Shown piece by piece: positions 1 through 8,395 of a stretch of 41,435 bases of DNA. Origin of the DNA: Polaromonas sp. (GTDB lineage Bacteria > Pseudomonadota > Gammaproteobacteria > Burkholderiales > Burkholderiaceae); the NCBI GenBank assembly GCA_013823505.1, contig PNMH01000031.1:1-41435 (forward strand), in the 5' to 3' direction. The notes beneath the pieces are model-generated. The model was not told the DNA's origin and did not search any database. It saw nothing but the letters and a program-made list of their open reading frames with translations. Each line of letters begins with the position of its first letter. Positions within the stretch are counted from its first letter, which is position 1. The translations under genes and the position numbers were made by a program.

Positions 1-862
1 TGATGCCGCTGCGGTCGGCGCGCATGAGGTGGTAGCCCGGCATCTGCGGCAGACGCGGCGGCGCATGGCCGAGCTCGTCGCCTGGCTCGGCGGCCAGGCC
101 GGCGCGGCGCATCACCACGTTGCCGGGTTCCACAAAGGCGATGTACTCGCTGTCGGACTTGGCCATCTCGGCGTGGCCGAGCTTGATGAACTCGTCGATA
201 TAGAACTGGTAGTTGGTGAACAGCACGAAGTTCTGGAACCACTCGGGCGCGGTGCCGGTGTAGTGGCGCAGGCGCTGCAGCGAATAGTCCACCCGTGGCG
301 CGGTGAACAGCGAGAGCGGGTGCGCCTCGCCGGGTTTGGGTTCGTGCGTGCCGTTGGCGATGCCGTCGTCCATGGCTGTGAGGTCGGGCAGATCGAACAC
401 GTCGCGCATCAAGGCGCGGCGCGCCACGTCCAAGCTGCCTTCCACGTGGTCGTGTTCGGCGAACGAGAAGTGGATCGGGATGGGCTGCGTGCTGGTCCCC
501 ACCTCGAGTTCACCGCCGTGGTTGGCCAGCAGCAGGCGGAACTGCTCCAGGTAGTAGTCGGCATACAGGTCGGGGCGCGTGAGCGTGGTCTCGAAGCGGC
601 CGGGGCCGGCCACGAAGCCGTAGCTCAGGCGGCTCAGCGGCAGGCTGCTGCTGCCCTGGCGCGAGACGCTGTGGGTGTGCAGCCTCACGTAGGGGTAACA
701 GGCGCGCACGCGGGCGTGGGTGAAATCGCCACCACCCACAAAGTCGCGCATGGCCTGGCGCAGGAACTCGACGTTGTCGAGATAAATGCGCTGCACCTGG
801 CGCAGGGCGGCGGCCGGGTCGTTCAAAAAGATCGGAGCAGTAAAGTCGGGTGTCTTGTGCAT
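1..862 (-). CDS. amn: AMP nucleosidase, 5' part (runs off the left edge)
   Basis: The enzyme hydrolyses AMP to adenine and ribose 5-phosphate and so regulates the adenylate pool in the cytoplasm. The visible 287 residues are the N-terminal regulatory domain and the beginning of the catalytic part. The recognisable stretch VDYSLQRLRHYTGT, followed by FQNFVLFTNYQFYIDEF, is characteristic of Amn. The C-terminal phosphorylase-like domain lies outside the window. The start ATG at 862 gives a normal N-terminus (MHKTPDFTAP), but no good Shine-Dalgarno sequence precedes it. An in-frame ATG at 898 would add 12 residues and overlap the divergent gene. The divergent DUF4010 gene starts only 24 bp away, so the two promoters must overlap or lie within coding DNA. 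Family assignment is confident; the exact start is not. Confidence 0.88.
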   Translation of the reverse strand, partial: MHKTPDFTAPIFLNDPAAALRQVQRIYLDNVEFLRQAMRDFVGGGDFTHARVRACYPYVRLHTHSVSRQGSSSLPLSRLSYGFVAGPGRFETTLTRPDLYADYYLEQFRLLLANHGGELEVGTSTQPIPIHFSFAEHDHVEGSLDVARRALMRDVFDLPDLTAMDDGIANGTHEPKPGEAHPLSLFTAPRVDYSLQRLRHYTGTAPEWFQNFVLFTNYQFYIDEFIKLGHAEMAKSDSEYIAFVEPGNVVMRRAGLAAEPGDELGHAPPRLPQMPGYHLMRADRSGI

Positions 863-886
863 GGGGCTTATTGTGGCTCTGCACCA

Positions 887-2143
887 ATGAACCCGCATGA
901 CACGATGAGCCTGGCCACCACCGATCTGTCCCAGCCCGCTGCCGCGCTGGCTGCGGCCTTGGGCTGTGGCCTGTTGATCGGCATCGAGCGCGAGCGCCGC
1001 AAAGGCGACGGGCCGGGCAGGGCGCTGGCGGGTCTGCGCACCTTTGCACTCGCCTGCGTTACCGGCGCGGCCGCCGCGCTCACGCAGATTGACGGCGTGA
1101 TCGTGGCCGGTGCTGTGTTTGTGGCGGCACTGGCGGTGGTGGCCTACGTGCGCGACCGCTCCGGCGATCCCGGCGTGACCACCGAGGTGGCCCTGCTGCT
1201 GACCTATTTGATCGGGGTGCTGTGCAGCTGGAGCGCGCCGCTGGCCGCCGGGCTGGCGGTGGGGCTCACCGCCATGCTCGCGGGGCGCGAACGCCTGCAC
1301 GGCTTTGCGCGCCAGTGGCTGCGGCCCGCGGAGCTGCGCGACGGCATCGTGCTCGCCGCGCTGGTGCTGCTGGCCTTGCCGCTGGTGCCCGACCGGCCCT
1401 TGTGGGGCAACACGCTCAACCCGCACGTGATCGTGCAACTGCTGGCCCTGCTGCTGGGCGTGCAGGCCGCCGCGCACCTGGCGCGCCGCCTGCTGCAGGC
1501 GCGGCACGCGGTGGCGCTGTCGGCGTTGGCATCGGGTTTTGTGTCGAGCACGGCCACCATTGCCACGCTGGGCCTGGCCGTGCGCGAGGGCCGCAGCGGT
1601 GCGCGGCTGATGGCCGGGGGAGCGCTGCTCAGCTGTGTGTCAACGCTGTTGCAGTTGCTGCTGGTGGCCGCCACGGTGCAGCCCGCGTGGCTGACGCACC
1701 TGGCGCTGCCAGCGCTGGGCGGGGCGGTGCTGGCGCTGGCCTGGGGCTTCTGGCTGGTGCGCGGCGCGCCGGCTGAAGCGGCGCCTGCGGCGGTGGAACA
1801 GGACGAGCGCATGTTCAGCCTGAAGGGCGCTGTGGCTGTGGCGGCTTTGCTGGCGGGCATTCAGGTGCTGGTGCACGTGCTCACGCTGTGGCTGGGCGAG
1901 GCGGGCCTGATCGTCGGCAGCCTGCTCGGCGCGCTGGCCGATCTGCATTCGGCGCTGGCGGCGGTGTTCACCTCAGGTCCCCCTGCGCCCATTGGTCACC
2001 ACGCTGTGATGGGGGCGCTGGCGGTGCACGCTTTGAGCAAGAGCGTGACCGCCGCGCTGGTGGGCGGGCGGACTTATGCGCTGTGGTTTCTGCCCGGCTT
2101 GTGGGTGCACACGGCGTTGGTGATGGCGCTGCTGGTTATCTGA
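887..2143 (+). CDS. MgtC/DUF4010 family integral membrane protein
   Basis: This is a polytopic inner-membrane protein of about 418 residues. The N-terminal part matches the MgtC/SapB-like domain (GLLIGIERERRKG near residues 25-37, then GLRTFAL), and the rest is a DUF4010-type membrane domain. Roughly ten to twelve hydrophobic segments are visible. Proteins of this architecture are widespread, but their substrate is unknown; a link to magnesium homeostasis is only by analogy with MgtC. ATG 887 was chosen as the first plausible start after the divergent amn. ATG 905, six codons later, is equally possible because neither has a clear ribosome-binding site. The 3' end faces gor with only 9 bp between the stop codons. 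Confidence 0.82.
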   Translation: MNPHDTMSLATTDLSQPAAALAAALGCGLLIGIERERRKGDGPGRALAGLRTFALACVTGAAAALTQIDGVIVAGAVFVAALAVVAYVRDRSGDPGVTTEVALLLTYLIGVLCSWSAPLAAGLAVGLTAMLAGRERLHGFARQWLRPAELRDGIVLAALVLLALPLVPDRPLWGNTLNPHVIVQLLALLLGVQAAAHLARRLLQARHAVALSALASGFVSSTATIATLGLAVREGRSGARLMAGGALLSCVSTLLQLLLVAATVQPAWLTHLALPALGGAVLALAWGFWLVRGAPAEAAPAAVEQDERMFSLKGAVAVAALLAGIQVLVHVLTLWLGEAGLIVGSLLGALADLHSALAAVFTSGPPAPIGHHAVMGALAVHALSKSVTAALVGGRTYALWFLPGLWVHTALVMALLVI

Positions 2144-2152
2144 AGCACGGCT

Positions 2153-3562
2153 TCAGGCTTTGACAGGATCACGCATCGTCACGAACTCTTCAGCAGCGGT
2201 GGGGTGGATGCCGATGGTGCTGTCGAACACCGCCTTGGTCGCGCCCGCTTTCATGGCCACCGCAAAGCCCTGCACGATCTCGCCCGCTTCGGCGCCCACC
2301 ATGTGCAGGCCCACCACCCGGTCGCTCGCGGTGTCCACCACCAGCTTCATGAGCGTGCGCTCGGTGCTGCCCGAGAGCGTGTGCTTGAGCGCCTTGAACT
2401 CGCTGCGAAAGATGGTGACGTGGCCAAACTTCGCGCGGGCTGCCTGTTCGCCATAGCCCACGGTGCCGATGCTCGGGTGCGTGAACACGGCGGTGGGGAT
2501 GAACTCGTAGGCCATGCTGCGCGGCAGCTTGCCGGCGGCCGGGCCGAACAGCTGGTCCACCACCACCATGGCCTCACCCAGGGCCACCGGCGTGAGCTGC
2601 ACGCGGTTGGTCACGTCGCCCACGGCGAACACCGAGGGCACGTTGGTGCGGTAGTTGGCGTCCACGATCACTTCACCTTGTGCGCCCTGGGCCACGCCCA
2701 GGGCCTCCAGGCCAAGGTCTTTCACGTTGGGCACGCGGCCGGTGGCGTAGAGCACGGCGTCCACCATCACCACGGTGCCACCCCCGCACTCCACACGCAG
2801 GCCTTCGGCGGTCTTGCGGATGTCGACCACGTCGGCGTTCAGGCGCAAGTCCACACCGGCCTTGCGCATCTCGGCGGCCACGAAGTGGCGGATCTCGTCG
2901 TCGAAACCGCGCAGGATCTGTTCGCCGCGGTAGAGCTGGGTCACCTGCGAGCCCAGGCCGTTGAAGATGGAGGCGAATTCGCTCGCGATGTAGCCACCAC
3001 CAACCACCAGCAGGCGCTGGGGGAAGGGCTCCAGGTCGAAGATCTCGTTGGAGGTGATGGCGTGTTCGCGGCCCACGAAATGCGGCACGTGGGGTGTGCC
3101 GCCGGTGGCGATGAGGATGTGCTGCGCCGTGAAAGCCTGGTGGCCGGGCGAGCCGTCGGCGTTGAGCGTGGCCAGGGCAATGCCGTGCGGACCGGTGAGG
3201 CTCGCGAAGCCGTCGAGAACGGTGACGCCGGAGCCGCGCAGCAGGTTGCCGTAGATGCCGTTGAGCCGGGTGATTTCTTTCTCGCGGTTGGCTTTGAGGG
3301 TGCCCCAATTCAGGGTGGGCTTGACGCCTTCCCAGCCGAAGCCGTGGGACTCTTCAAAAGACTCGGCGTAGTGCGCCGCATAGCTGTAGAGCTTCTTCGG
3401 GATGCAGCCCACGTTCACGCAGGTGCCGCCCAGGCCATCGGTACCGAGCACCTCGGCCAGCGCCACGCGCGCACCGCGTTGCGCGGCCATGCGCGCAGCG
3501 CGCACGCCGCCGCTGCCGCCGCCGATCACAAAGAGGTCAAAGTCGAAAGTGGGTGTGGTCAT
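2153..3562 (-). CDS. gor: Glutathione-disulfide reductase
   Basis: This NADPH-dependent flavoenzyme reduces glutathione disulfide to two GSH in the cytoplasm. It has 469 residues, the normal family length. Visible motifs are the N-terminal FAD-binding GGGSGG (14-19), the redox-active disulfide in GGTCVNVGCIPKK (Cys48 and Cys53), the NAD(P)-binding VVGGGYIASEFA, the second FAD motif VFAVGDV, and the C-terminal HPTAAEE with the catalytic His-Glu pair. Its start codon overlaps the stop of the LysR gene by 4 bp (ATGA), so the two are probably one transcript, and a glutathione S-transferase gene is divergent on the other side of the regulator. The three genes form a glutathione block. Identity is secure. 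Confidence 0.96.
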   Translation of the reverse strand: MTTPTFDFDLFVIGGGSGGVRAARMAAQRGARVALAEVLGTDGLGGTCVNVGCIPKKLYSYAAHYAESFEESHGFGWEGVKPTLNWGTLKANREKEITRLNGIYGNLLRGSGVTVLDGFASLTGPHGIALATLNADGSPGHQAFTAQHILIATGGTPHVPHFVGREHAITSNEIFDLEPFPQRLLVVGGGYIASEFASIFNGLGSQVTQLYRGEQILRGFDDEIRHFVAAEMRKAGVDLRLNADVVDIRKTAEGLRVECGGGTVVMVDAVLYATGRVPNVKDLGLEALGVAQGAQGEVIVDANYRTNVPSVFAVGDVTNRVQLTPVALGEAMVVVDQLFGPAAGKLPRSMAYEFIPTAVFTHPSIGTVGYGEQAARAKFGHVTIFRSEFKALKHTLSGSTERTLMKLVVDTASDRVVGLHMVGAEAGEIVQGFAVAMKAGATKAVFDSTIGIHPTAAEEFVTMRDPVKA

Positions 3563-4464
3563 GGTGGTGTGTTTCCGGGCGAGAAGCCCTTGAGTTCCTG
3601 GCGAATGAAATCGATGAAGGCCCGCGTGCGCGTGGGCAGCAGGCGGGCGTGGGGGTAGACCACGTGGATCGGGCGGGGCGCGTCTTCAAACTCCTCCAGC
3701 ACGGTCTGCAATTCTCCGTTTTTCAGTTGCGGTGCGACCTGGTACCAGAGGAATTGGCCGAAACCCGAGCCCGCAGCGCAGGCCTGCACGGCCGGGGCGA
3801 TGTGGTTGAACTCGAGGTTGCCACTCACGCTGAGCTTGAGGCGTTTGCTCCCGTCGCGAAACGTGCCCCAGGTGGGCGTGTGGTCGGCCACGCGCACGCA
3901 GTTGGCCGCCAGCAGGTCGTTCGGGTGGCTGGGTCGGCCGTGCTCGTGCAGAAACGCGGGGCTGGCCACCACCACCCGACGCATGTCGCCCAGGGGCAGG
4001 GCGACGAGGCTGGAGTCCTCCAGCTGGCCGATGCGGATGCCCACATCGATGCCTTCCTCCAGCAGGTTCACCACCCGGTCCACCAGCATCACGCGGCAGC
4101 GCATCTGGCGGTGCTGCTGCACGAAGCGCGTGACGATGGGTGCCACGTGCATCTGGCCGAACAGCACCGGTGCGGTGATGGTGAGGTGGCCCGTGGGCTC
4201 GGCGGCATCGTCCTTCAGCTCGGCCTCGGCGTCTTTCAACGCGCTGAGCAGTTGGCGGCAGCTCTCCAGGTGGCGCCGGCCTTCCTCGGTGAGCGAAATG
4301 CGGCGCGTGGTGCGGTTGAACAGGCGCACACCGAGATCGGCCTCGTAGGCCGCGAGCAAGCGCACCACGGCGGGCAGGGATGCGCCCATGGCCCAGGCCG
4401 CCGCCGTGAGGCTGCCGGCGTCGGCGATCTGCACAAAGGTGTCCATGGCGCGGAATTTGTCCAT
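3559..4464 (-). CDS. LysR-family transcriptional regulator
   Basis: This is a 301-residue LysR-type regulator. The N-terminal winged helix-turn-helix begins MDKFRAMDTFVQIADAGSLTAAA and ends near FNRTTRRISLTEEG. A periplasmic-binding-protein-like effector domain follows (residues 90-295). It belongs to the common AaeR/DsdC-like subgroup with the MDKFRAM start. It is divergent from the glutathione S-transferase gene at 4566 (101 bp apart) and overlaps gor by 4 bp on its own strand. Given this layout, regulation of the GST and gor is the obvious inference. The effector cannot be read from sequence; an oxidised or electrophilic glutathione-related signal is a guess. Confidence 0.93.
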   Translation of the reverse strand: MDKFRAMDTFVQIADAGSLTAAAWAMGASLPAVVRLLAAYEADLGVRLFNRTTRRISLTEEGRRHLESCRQLLSALKDAEAELKDDAAEPTGHLTITAPVLFGQMHVAPIVTRFVQQHRQMRCRVMLVDRVVNLLEEGIDVGIRIGQLEDSSLVALPLGDMRRVVVASPAFLHEHGRPSHPNDLLAANCVRVADHTPTWGTFRDGSKRLKLSVSGNLEFNHIAPAVQACAAGSGFGQFLWYQVAPQLKNGELQTVLEEFEDAPRPIHVVYPHARLLPTRTRAFIDFIRQELKGFSPGNTPP

Positions 4465-4473
4465 GCGCCATTA

Positions 4474-4524
4474 GACCGATTTGTGGAGCAGTGATGTGCT
4501 TCAAGGGGTATTGGTGAATCGGTC
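4474..4524. promoter_or_regulatory. Inverted repeat between divergent lysR and gst
   Basis: An 8-bp inverted repeat, GACCGATT (4474-4481) and AATCGGTC (4517-4524), is separated by 35 bp in the 101-bp region between the LysR gene and the GST gene. LysR regulators usually bind two sites spread over about 50-60 bp near their own promoter, so this is a candidate operator. No confident -35/-10 pair was assigned. Confidence 0.4.
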
Positions 4525-4565
4525 CGCAGCAAAGAAGATCGCAGCACACCAACCCAGGAGTCCCC

Positions 4566-5189
4566 ATGAAGCCCACCCTCCAGCTGTACCGCAATGCCGT
4601 CTCGGGCCATTGCCACCGCGTCGAACTCTTCCTCTCGCTGCTTGGCCTGCCGTACGAGAGCATCGACGTTGACCTGGCCCGCAAGCAGCACAAGTCGCCC
4701 GAGTTCCTCGCCATGAACCCGCTGGGCCAGATCCCGGTGCTGCGCGACGGTGATCTGACGCTGGCCGATTCGAACGCCATCCTGGTCTACCTGGAGGCCC
4801 TCCATGCGCCGGGCCAGTGGCTGCCGCGCGATCCGGTGGGCGCGGCGCGCGCGCAGCGCTGGCTGTCGCTGGCCGCCGGTCCGCTGGCCTTTGGCCCGGC
4901 CGCCGCCCGCGTGGTGCAGCTGTTCAAACGGCCCGTTGACCCGAAAGAGGCGATCGCTCGCGCCGAAGCCCTGTTCGGTTTGATGGAGTCGGAACTGGAA
5001 CGCACGCCGTTTCTGGTGGGCGAGCGCGCGACGCTCGCCGATGTGGCGCACTACGCCTACGTGGCGCGCGCGCCCGAGGGCCTGGTGTCGCTGCAGCCGT
5101 ATCCCTCCATCCGCGCCTGGCTGGCGCGCATCGAAGCCTTGCCCGGTTTTGTGCCCATGCTCAAGTCGCCGGTGGGGTTGGAAGCATGA
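4566..5189 (+). CDS. Glutathione S-transferase
   Basis: This cytosolic GST of 207 residues conjugates glutathione to electrophiles or uses it as a cofactor. The N-terminal thioredoxin-fold domain shows the active-site region YRNAVSGHCHRV (Ser13 a likely catalytic residue), the cis-proline motif GQIPVL (about 59-64) and the GSH-contacting DSNAIL (about 72-77). An all-helical C-terminal domain follows. A good ribosome-binding site (AGGAG) lies 5 bp upstream of the ATG. The stop overlaps the start of the next gene by 4 bp (ATGA), suggesting translational coupling with the flavin-oxidase-like protein. The substrate cannot be predicted. Confidence 0.93.
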   Translation: MKPTLQLYRNAVSGHCHRVELFLSLLGLPYESIDVDLARKQHKSPEFLAMNPLGQIPVLRDGDLTLADSNAILVYLEALHAPGQWLPRDPVGAARAQRWLSLAAGPLAFGPAAARVVQLFKRPVDPKEAIARAEALFGLMESELERTPFLVGERATLADVAHYAYVARAPEGLVSLQPYPSIRAWLARIEALPGFVPMLKSPVGLEA

Positions 5190-6136
5190 ACCCGGGACCA
5201 GCCTTTCACGCCGGTGAACAGGCCCTGCAGGCGCGCGCCGGCGTGCAGGCGCAGATGGCGCAGATCGGCCCGCGCGTGATGCGCGACCACATGCCCGATC
5301 AGCACCGCGAGTTCTTCGGCCTGCTGCCTTTTGTGGTGGTGGGCAGCGTGGACGACCAGGGCCAGCCCTGGGCCAGCGTGCTCGCGGGGGCGCCAGGTTT
5401 CATGCACTCGCCCGATCCCACGCACCTGCACATCCGCGCCCACGCGCTGCCCCACGACCCCTTGCAGCACACGCTGCATGAAGGCGCGGCACTCGGCCTG
5501 CTCGGCATGCAGCCGCACACGCGCCGGCGCAACCGCATGAACGGCGCGGCGCATCTGCAGGACGATGGCCTGGTGGTCGAGGTGGGTCAGAGCTTCGGCA
5601 ACTGCCCGAAGTACATCCAGGCACGCGAGCCGGTGTGGACTCCCGCCGCGCCGTCCGGCCCGGTGGTGCACCACGGGCCGGGGCTGGACGAAGCTTCGCG
5701 CGACCTGATCCGCGCGGCCGACACCTTCTTCATCGCCACCGCGCATCCCGAGGCGGCCGCGGACAGCGAGCCCAGCCACGGCGTGGACGTGTCGCACCGC
5801 GGCGGCGCGCCGGGGTTTGTCAAGGTCGAGGGTCAGCGCCTGACCGTGCCCGATTTCCCTGGCAACCAGTTCTTCAACACGCTGGGCAACATCGAGGTGC
5901 AGCCGCTCGCAGGTCTGCTCTTCATGGACTTCGAACGTGGCGACCGGCTCTACCTCTCGGCTCGCGCCAGTGTGGTGTGGGACGGCGCCGAGCTCGCCGC
6001 GTTCGAGGGTGCGCAGCGCCTGCTGCGGCTGGACGTCACCCAGGTGGTGCACGTGCAGGGTGGTCTTCCGCTGCGCTGGGGGCCGGCCGAGCGCTCGCCA
6101 CACCTCGCCAGCATGGGGTACTGGCCATCCCGATAA
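5186..6136 (+). CDS. Pyridoxamine 5'-phosphate oxidase-like flavin-binding protein
   Basis: This 316-residue protein appears to contain two split-barrel FMN-binding modules. The first spans about residues 45-160 (FFGLLPFVVVGSVDDQGQPW, then the conserved SFGNCPKYIQ). The second spans about 175-300 (TFFIATAHPE ... GNQFFNTLGNIEVQP ... GLLFMDFERGDRLYLS). Related proteins are annotated as PNPOx-family or flavin-nucleotide-binding proteins, some fused to ferredoxin reductase domains; no such domain is present here. The start codon overlaps the GST stop, so the two are probably co-translated and may act together in redox detoxification. The actual reaction is unknown. Confidence 0.82.
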   Translation: MNPGPAFHAGEQALQARAGVQAQMAQIGPRVMRDHMPDQHREFFGLLPFVVVGSVDDQGQPWASVLAGAPGFMHSPDPTHLHIRAHALPHDPLQHTLHEGAALGLLGMQPHTRRRNRMNGAAHLQDDGLVVEVGQSFGNCPKYIQAREPVWTPAAPSGPVVHHGPGLDEASRDLIRAADTFFIATAHPEAAADSEPSHGVDVSHRGGAPGFVKVEGQRLTVPDFPGNQFFNTLGNIEVQPLAGLLFMDFERGDRLYLSARASVVWDGAELAAFEGAQRLLRLDVTQVVHVQGGLPLRWGPAERSPHLASMGYWPSR

Positions 6137-6143
6137 TGCAGCG

Positions 6144-6890
6144 ATGACCTCGATACCACCGTTTGCCCGTTCCAACGAAACCCCAGGCGTGGCGGTGGTG
6201 ATCGGCGGCACCGGCGGCATCGGCTCGGCGCTGGTGGCGGGGCTGCAGGCGCAAGGGTTTGAGGTGTTGGCGATCGGCCGGCGCACGCAGCCCGCGCTGG
6301 ATTACGCCGACGAGACCTCTGTGGCCGCGTGTGCGCAACACGTGGCCGATCACCTGGCCCACACCGACCTGCCGCTGCGGCGCTTGTTGGTCGCCACCGG
6401 TTTCCTGCACGGCGACACACCGGGCGGACAACGCGCCGAGCCCGAACGCTCTTGGCAGCACCTCAACGCCGCCGCACTGCAACACAACTTCCTGATCAAC
6501 GCGATCGGCCCCGCACTCGTGATGCGTCACTGCCTGCCGCTGCTGCCGAAGCAGGGGCGCTGCGTGGCGGCGTTTCTCTCGGCGCGCGTGGGCAGCATCG
6601 GCGACAACGCGCTGGGCGGCTGGTACGCCTACCGCGCGTCCAAGGCTGCGCTCAACCAGCTCGTGCACACCTCAGCCATTGAACTGGCGCGGCGCAATAA
6701 GGAGGCCCTGTGTGTGGCGCTGCACCCCGGCACGGTGGACACGGGCTTGTCGAAACCGTTTGCCAAAAATGGCTTGCAGGTGCGGCCCACCGATGAAGCC
6801 GCGAGCGACCTGCTGGCCGTCATCGATTCGCTGCCCGCCGGCAGCAGCGGGCAGTTTTTTGACCACAAGGGGCTGCCGGTCCCCTGGTAG
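6144..6890 (+). CDS. Short-chain dehydrogenase/reductase
   Basis: This 248-residue SDR of the classical type carries the NAD(P)-binding motif GGTGGIG after VAVVI near the N-terminus and the catalytic YRASK (Tyr163, Lys167) with a preceding SARVGSIGDN containing the likely catalytic Ser. It resembles the C-factor (CsgA)-like subgroup of cytoplasmic SDRs. The ATG at 6144 lies 7 bp after the stop of the flavin-binding protein, so the GST, flavin protein and SDR probably form a three-gene operon. The N-terminal 15 residues before the nucleotide-binding strand are of normal length. The substrate is unknown. Confidence 0.88.
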   Translation: MTSIPPFARSNETPGVAVVIGGTGGIGSALVAGLQAQGFEVLAIGRRTQPALDYADETSVAACAQHVADHLAHTDLPLRRLLVATGFLHGDTPGGQRAEPERSWQHLNAAALQHNFLINAIGPALVMRHCLPLLPKQGRCVAAFLSARVGSIGDNALGGWYAYRASKAALNQLVHTSAIELARRNKEALCVALHPGTVDTGLSKPFAKNGLQVRPTDEAASDLLAVIDSLPAGSSGQFFDHKGLPVPW

Positions 6891-7002
6891 TCGACTCGCC
6901 TCAGCGCATCAGAACTCACTTCCCCTGGGGGGTATGCGGGTCTGACGGTCTTTATCCTTTTGCAGCTTTGACCACATTCAAGGTCTGCAAAGGGGGAAGA
7001 AC

Positions 7003-8370
7003 ATGAAAGCCAAAAACTGGCTGACGCTGTTGTCGTTTGGACTGTTCGCTGCCGGGATTGCTGCTCAACCCAGGCCCTACCAACTCTGCCGCGGGGTGGG
7101 TACGTCCAACCAGCAGTTGATCCAGACGAACTACCGGTATCCGCCGAAACCTGAGCAGCGCACTGTGGTCGGGTTGAATCGCTTCGAATGCACTTCCGCC
7201 TATCCCCTGGTCGACTGCTACCACGACCTAAAGGCCTGTAAACCCGTCAATTCGATGACGGATCAATGTGGGGAAAGCAATGATTCCTGGTACGACATTT
7301 TGGTGATGCGCAGTGCAGACCTTGATGCACAGGCGCTGCCAATGTACTTGCCTTGGCCTTCGAATCCGGCGGTGCAGACCGTCGTAGCACTTCCCTACAT
7401 CAGCCTTATCGAGACCTACCGGACTTGGCCATATGCAACGCCACTTGCTCCAGAACCCCAATTTCTGGAAAGCAGGAATGTCCAGTTCCACAGTCCGTTT
7501 TCCATGCCGGAGTGCCATACCATGGCCCACCTGCTGGGCTTCTTCAATGGGGTGTGGAACACGAAAAAAGAGGCGGAACGTTCGCTGGAAGTGATGAAGC
7601 AGCAGAGCTTTCTCGGCCCCGACTGGCGCGGCGCACCCATCCGCTACGAACTGTTCTACAACCAGAGCTGCAAGAGCGTCGCCGGTGGCGCGTGCCTGCA
7701 AGACGTGGCCGAGGTGTTCCGCCAGCGCAGCACCGAAATCGACGGCTTGCTGGACCGGCGCTGGGAATACTTCTGGGAGCAGGTCACCGGCCAGCACACT
7801 CAGGCCGGCTCCTTCACCCAACGTCTTGTGGACCGCGTGGTGCGCGCCGACAACGCGCTGGCCCAGTGGTTCGACACCCTGGGCAACGCGGTGCTCGCGA
7901 AGATCACCGCACTCAGCACCATGCTGCTTGAGAACCCGCCCACCGCGCAAGACACCGCTGGGCACACCGCGCAACTTGTTCGTGCTGGTCAGCGAGCCGA
8001 GCGTGCGGTGCTGGTGGCCCACTCACAAGGCAACCTGTTTGTCAACGCTGCCTACGACGCTTACCTGGCCCACTCGCGCCAGGCCGGTGCGCTGGTGGGG
8101 GAAGACACCGGTTACGTCGCCGCCAAGGTGGTGCACATTGCCCCCGCTTCGCCCACGCTGCGGGGCCCCTACGTGTTGGCCAGCACCGATCTGGTCATCA
8201 ACGGTCTGCGCCGTGTCGACGGCACTTACCTGCCTGTGTCAAACGCCACCCTGCCACTCAACAGCAAAGACCTCTCGGGCCACAAGCTGCTCGACACCTA
8301 CCTCGACGAAGCCCGCCCGCTGCGCGCCCAGATCCGGCAGCTAGTCACAGACGCCCTCGACGCGCTGTGA
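7003..8370 (+). CDS. Secreted alpha/beta-hydrolase-like protein
   Basis: This is a 455-residue protein with a Sec signal peptide (MKAKNWLTLLSFGLFAAGIAA, probable cleavage near residue 21). The mature N-terminal 230 residues are Cys-rich, suggesting disulfides and a periplasmic or extracellular location. The C-terminal part holds a nucleophile-elbow motif, VAHSQGN (Ser341). Asp396 (STDLVINGL) and His427 (SGHKLLDTYL) sit at the order and spacing expected for a Ser-Asp-His triad. I do not recognise a named family; a lipase, esterase or other serine hydrolase role is inferred from the motif only. The ATG is preceded by a purine-rich GGGGGAAGA. A lipoprotein gene follows after 25 bp, and a truncated copy of this gene lies at 9012-9304. 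Confidence 0.72.
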   Translation: MKAKNWLTLLSFGLFAAGIAAQPRPYQLCRGVGTSNQQLIQTNYRYPPKPEQRTVVGLNRFECTSAYPLVDCYHDLKACKPVNSMTDQCGESNDSWYDILVMRSADLDAQALPMYLPWPSNPAVQTVVALPYISLIETYRTWPYATPLAPEPQFLESRNVQFHSPFSMPECHTMAHLLGFFNGVWNTKKEAERSLEVMKQQSFLGPDWRGAPIRYELFYNQSCKSVAGGACLQDVAEVFRQRSTEIDGLLDRRWEYFWEQVTGQHTQAGSFTQRLVDRVVRADNALAQWFDTLGNAVLAKITALSTMLLENPPTAQDTAGHTAQLVRAGQRAERAVLVAHSQGNLFVNAAYDAYLAHSRQAGALVGEDTGYVAAKVVHIAPASPTLRGPYVLASTDLVINGLRRVDGTYLPVSNATLPLNSKDLSGHKLLDTYLDEARPLRAQIRQLVTDALDAL

Positions 8371-8395
8371 CCCGCCAACAACCAGGAGCCATCTC

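Noticed and set aside
29..886. Long plus-strand extension upstream of the DUF4010 gene in the same frame.
   Set aside because: It is antisense to the AMP nucleosidase N-terminal domain, and the translation before position 887 has no membrane-protein character.
2140..2156. CTGAAG/CTTCAG hairpin between DUF4010 and gor as a bidirectional terminator.
   Set aside because: The stem is only 6 bp, partly AT, and no U-run follows on either strand, so support is too weak.
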